Shown here: positions 63,175 to 64,000 of the stretch, piece by piece
Layout of the letters: every line of letters starts with the position of its first letter
Position numbering within the stretch: the stretch's first letter is position 1
Position numbers and translations under genes: made by a program
Notes under the pieces: model-generated
Database searches by the model: none
Seen by the model: the letters and a program-made list of their open reading frames with translations, nothing else
What the model was told of the DNA's origin: nothing
DNA from: Fen-1258 sp964441505
GTDB taxonomy: Bacteria; Bacteroidota; Ignavibacteria; Ignavibacteriales; Melioribacteraceae
Reading direction: 5' to 3'
NCBI GenBank assembly: GCA_964441505.1
Contig: CAYTUV010000010.1
Location: 41,189 to 105,188, forward strand
Length of the DNA: 64,000 nt

Positions 63175-63639
63175 TTATTTTATAACAGCCCCGATTCCTT
63201 TGATTTGATATAATGTCACTGGACCGGTAATGGTTGATGGGTCAAATTTTTTGCCATGCTCTTCGGCTTCGGATTTGCCTGCTTCAATGGCCTGTTCCTT
63301 GGTCATTTTGATTTCATACACAGTACCTTCGACTAGAGCTTTCTTTCCTTTTTCTTCAAGCGGGAATACAATTTCTCCGTCTTTAACTTTTATTTTTATT
63401 TTTTGAGAAGGTTTATCACTTGCTAATTCCATCCAGCAGCCTCTTTTCTCGCAAACAGCCACTACTACTCCTTCAACCAAAACAGTTTTACCGATAAAAT
63501 TTTTTGGATTTTCTACTATTGCGGAGATCTTTGTTGTCTCTTTCAAAGTTATCTCTTTACCATATTTTTTACCCGGACCTGCTGTGATGTTTATTATTGT
63601 AACTAAAATAATTACCAGTGTTAATAAGATTTTTTTCAT
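63175..63639 (-). CDS. DUF4920-domain exported protein
   Basis: The 154-residue protein has a signal peptide (cleavage near NITA-GP, residue 20) and an OB-fold-like DUF4920 domain with NPKNFIGKTVLVEGVVVAVC, EKRGCWMELASD (two Cys) and KKALVEGTVYEIKMTKEQA. It is periplasmic. The family's function is not known to me; the conserved Cys pair suggests metal or haem binding. A good terminator follows. Confidence 0.82.
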   Translation of the reverse strand: MKKILLTLVIILVTIINITAGPGKKYGKEITLKETTKISAIVENPKNFIGKTVLVEGVVVAVCEKRGCWMELASDKPSQKIKIKVKDGEIVFPLEEKGKKALVEGTVYEIKMTKEQAIEAGKSEAEEHGKKFDPSTITGPVTLYQIKGIGAVIK

Positions 63640-63672
63640 GTTTTTCCTCTATTTTTTTGTGAATGAAATTAA

Positions 63673-64000
63673 TTAATCAAAAACTTTTTCCAGTTCTGCA
63701 TATCTGGAGTGGACGCCGTCAACAGCCTTTTCAATATCGGATTTATTATTACCGGCATTAACAACCATATTTAGTTTTTCAACGGCTGCTAATAATTCAG
63801 CGCGGACTTTTGCAAATGTTTCTGTTTTTGCTTCCAATCTCTTTGGAAGCTGGGATTTCATTAAATCCTCGGCTTTTGCTTTCAGCATAATTCCGGATTC
63901 CTTAATCTTTGCATACTCATTGTTTGGCGAGTAATAATGATATAGTTTTAATGTTGTCCGATAAAAATATAGAAAGCCTACTAAACCTGTGTTTATAAGT
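63673..64000 (-). CDS. Partial gene, start beyond the right edge
   Basis: The reading frame on the minus strand is open from the right edge (64000) to the TAA at 63673-63675. The visible 108 codons read TGLVGFLYFYRTTLKLYHYY (a likely membrane segment) and then a charged helical domain with MLKAKAEDLMKSQLPKR and HSRYAELEKVFD. An ATG at 63888 would give a 71-residue product but the frame continues upstream, so this is the C-terminus of a longer protein. Function unknown. It lies 33 bases upstream of the DUF4920 gene, so they may be one transcript. Confidence 0.65.
   Translation of the reverse strand, partial: LINTGLVGFLYFYRTTLKLYHYYSPNNEYAKIKESGIMLKAKAEDLMKSQLPKRLEAKTETFAKVRAELLAAVEKLNMVVNAGNNKSDIEKAVDGVHSRYAELEKVFD

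Noticed and set aside
1..64000. CRISPR arrays, prophage, insertion sequences, toxin-antitoxin or defence genes
   Set aside because: I found no regularly spaced repeats, no cas, integrase, transposase, capsid or nuclease-helicase genes in the window.

Overview
The window looks like a chromosomal segment of a free-living, aerobically respiring bacterium of the Bacteroidetes/Chlorobi/Ignavibacteria radiation, most likely Ignavibacteria-like. The reasons are an alternative complex III (act) operon joined to an aa3-type oxidase cluster, PorV/PorQ-like and DUF4270-like envelope proteins, promoters that fit the TTTG / TAnnTTTG pattern of this phylum, weak ribosome binding sites, and many hairpin-type intergenic repeats. 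This placement is inference from gene content; no 16S gene is present. Nearly all genes lie on the minus strand. The exceptions are two plus-strand islands: a sensor kinase pair (about 10.0-15.8 kb) and a histidine-degradation/peptidoglycan cluster (40.3-44.6 kb).

Layout. 0-9.3 kb: manC (cut by the left edge), an unknown helical protein, an MFS transporter, murB, comEC, an alkaline-phosphatase-superfamily enzyme, dtd and prmC. 9.3-16 kb: repeat-filled spacer, a degenerate receiver-domain ORF coupled to a PAS-PAS histidine kinase, then a paralogous REC-7xPAS-histidine kinase, and a dead methyltransferase fragment. 16.1-31.4 kb: a continuous respiratory supercluster actA - small 58-residue ORF - actB - actC - actDE fusion - actF - cytochrome c - SCO - coxI - coxIII - coxIV - coxII - ctaB - membrane cytochrome c. 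Together these would take electrons from quinol through ACIII and cytochrome c to an A2-type cytochrome oxidase. 31.4-40.2 kb: lipoprotein, polyprenyl synthase, tatC, glyA, outer-membrane protein, DUF4270-like lipoprotein, gmhB-like phosphatase, glgA. 40.3-44.6 kb: hutI, ftcD, fchA and namZ. 44.8-47.4 kb: three unrelated genes separated by copies of one hairpin repeat. 47.5-62.2 kb: Ig-like lipoprotein, mltG, tsaD, proline dehydrogenase, coaE, rny, a structured-RNA candidate, zapA, a zapB-like coiled coil, pheT, pheS, rplT, rpmI, infC (AUU start), thrS, tRNA-Val, tRNA-Leu. 62.5-64 kb: PepSY-type membrane protein, DUF4920 protein and a partial gene cut by the right edge.

Most genes are conventional housekeeping. 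I do not see an obviously new defence or mobile system. The most interesting points are: a dispersed palindromic repeat whose copies supply or abut the 5' coding ends of genes (SCO, namZ, fchA); the receiver-like ORF that has lost its phosphoacceptor; the hairpin-repeat/orphan-gene array at 45.9-47.5 kb; the unannotated 58-residue protein inside the act operon together with the ActD-ActE fusion; the AUU start of infC; and the zapA-rny spacer RNA.
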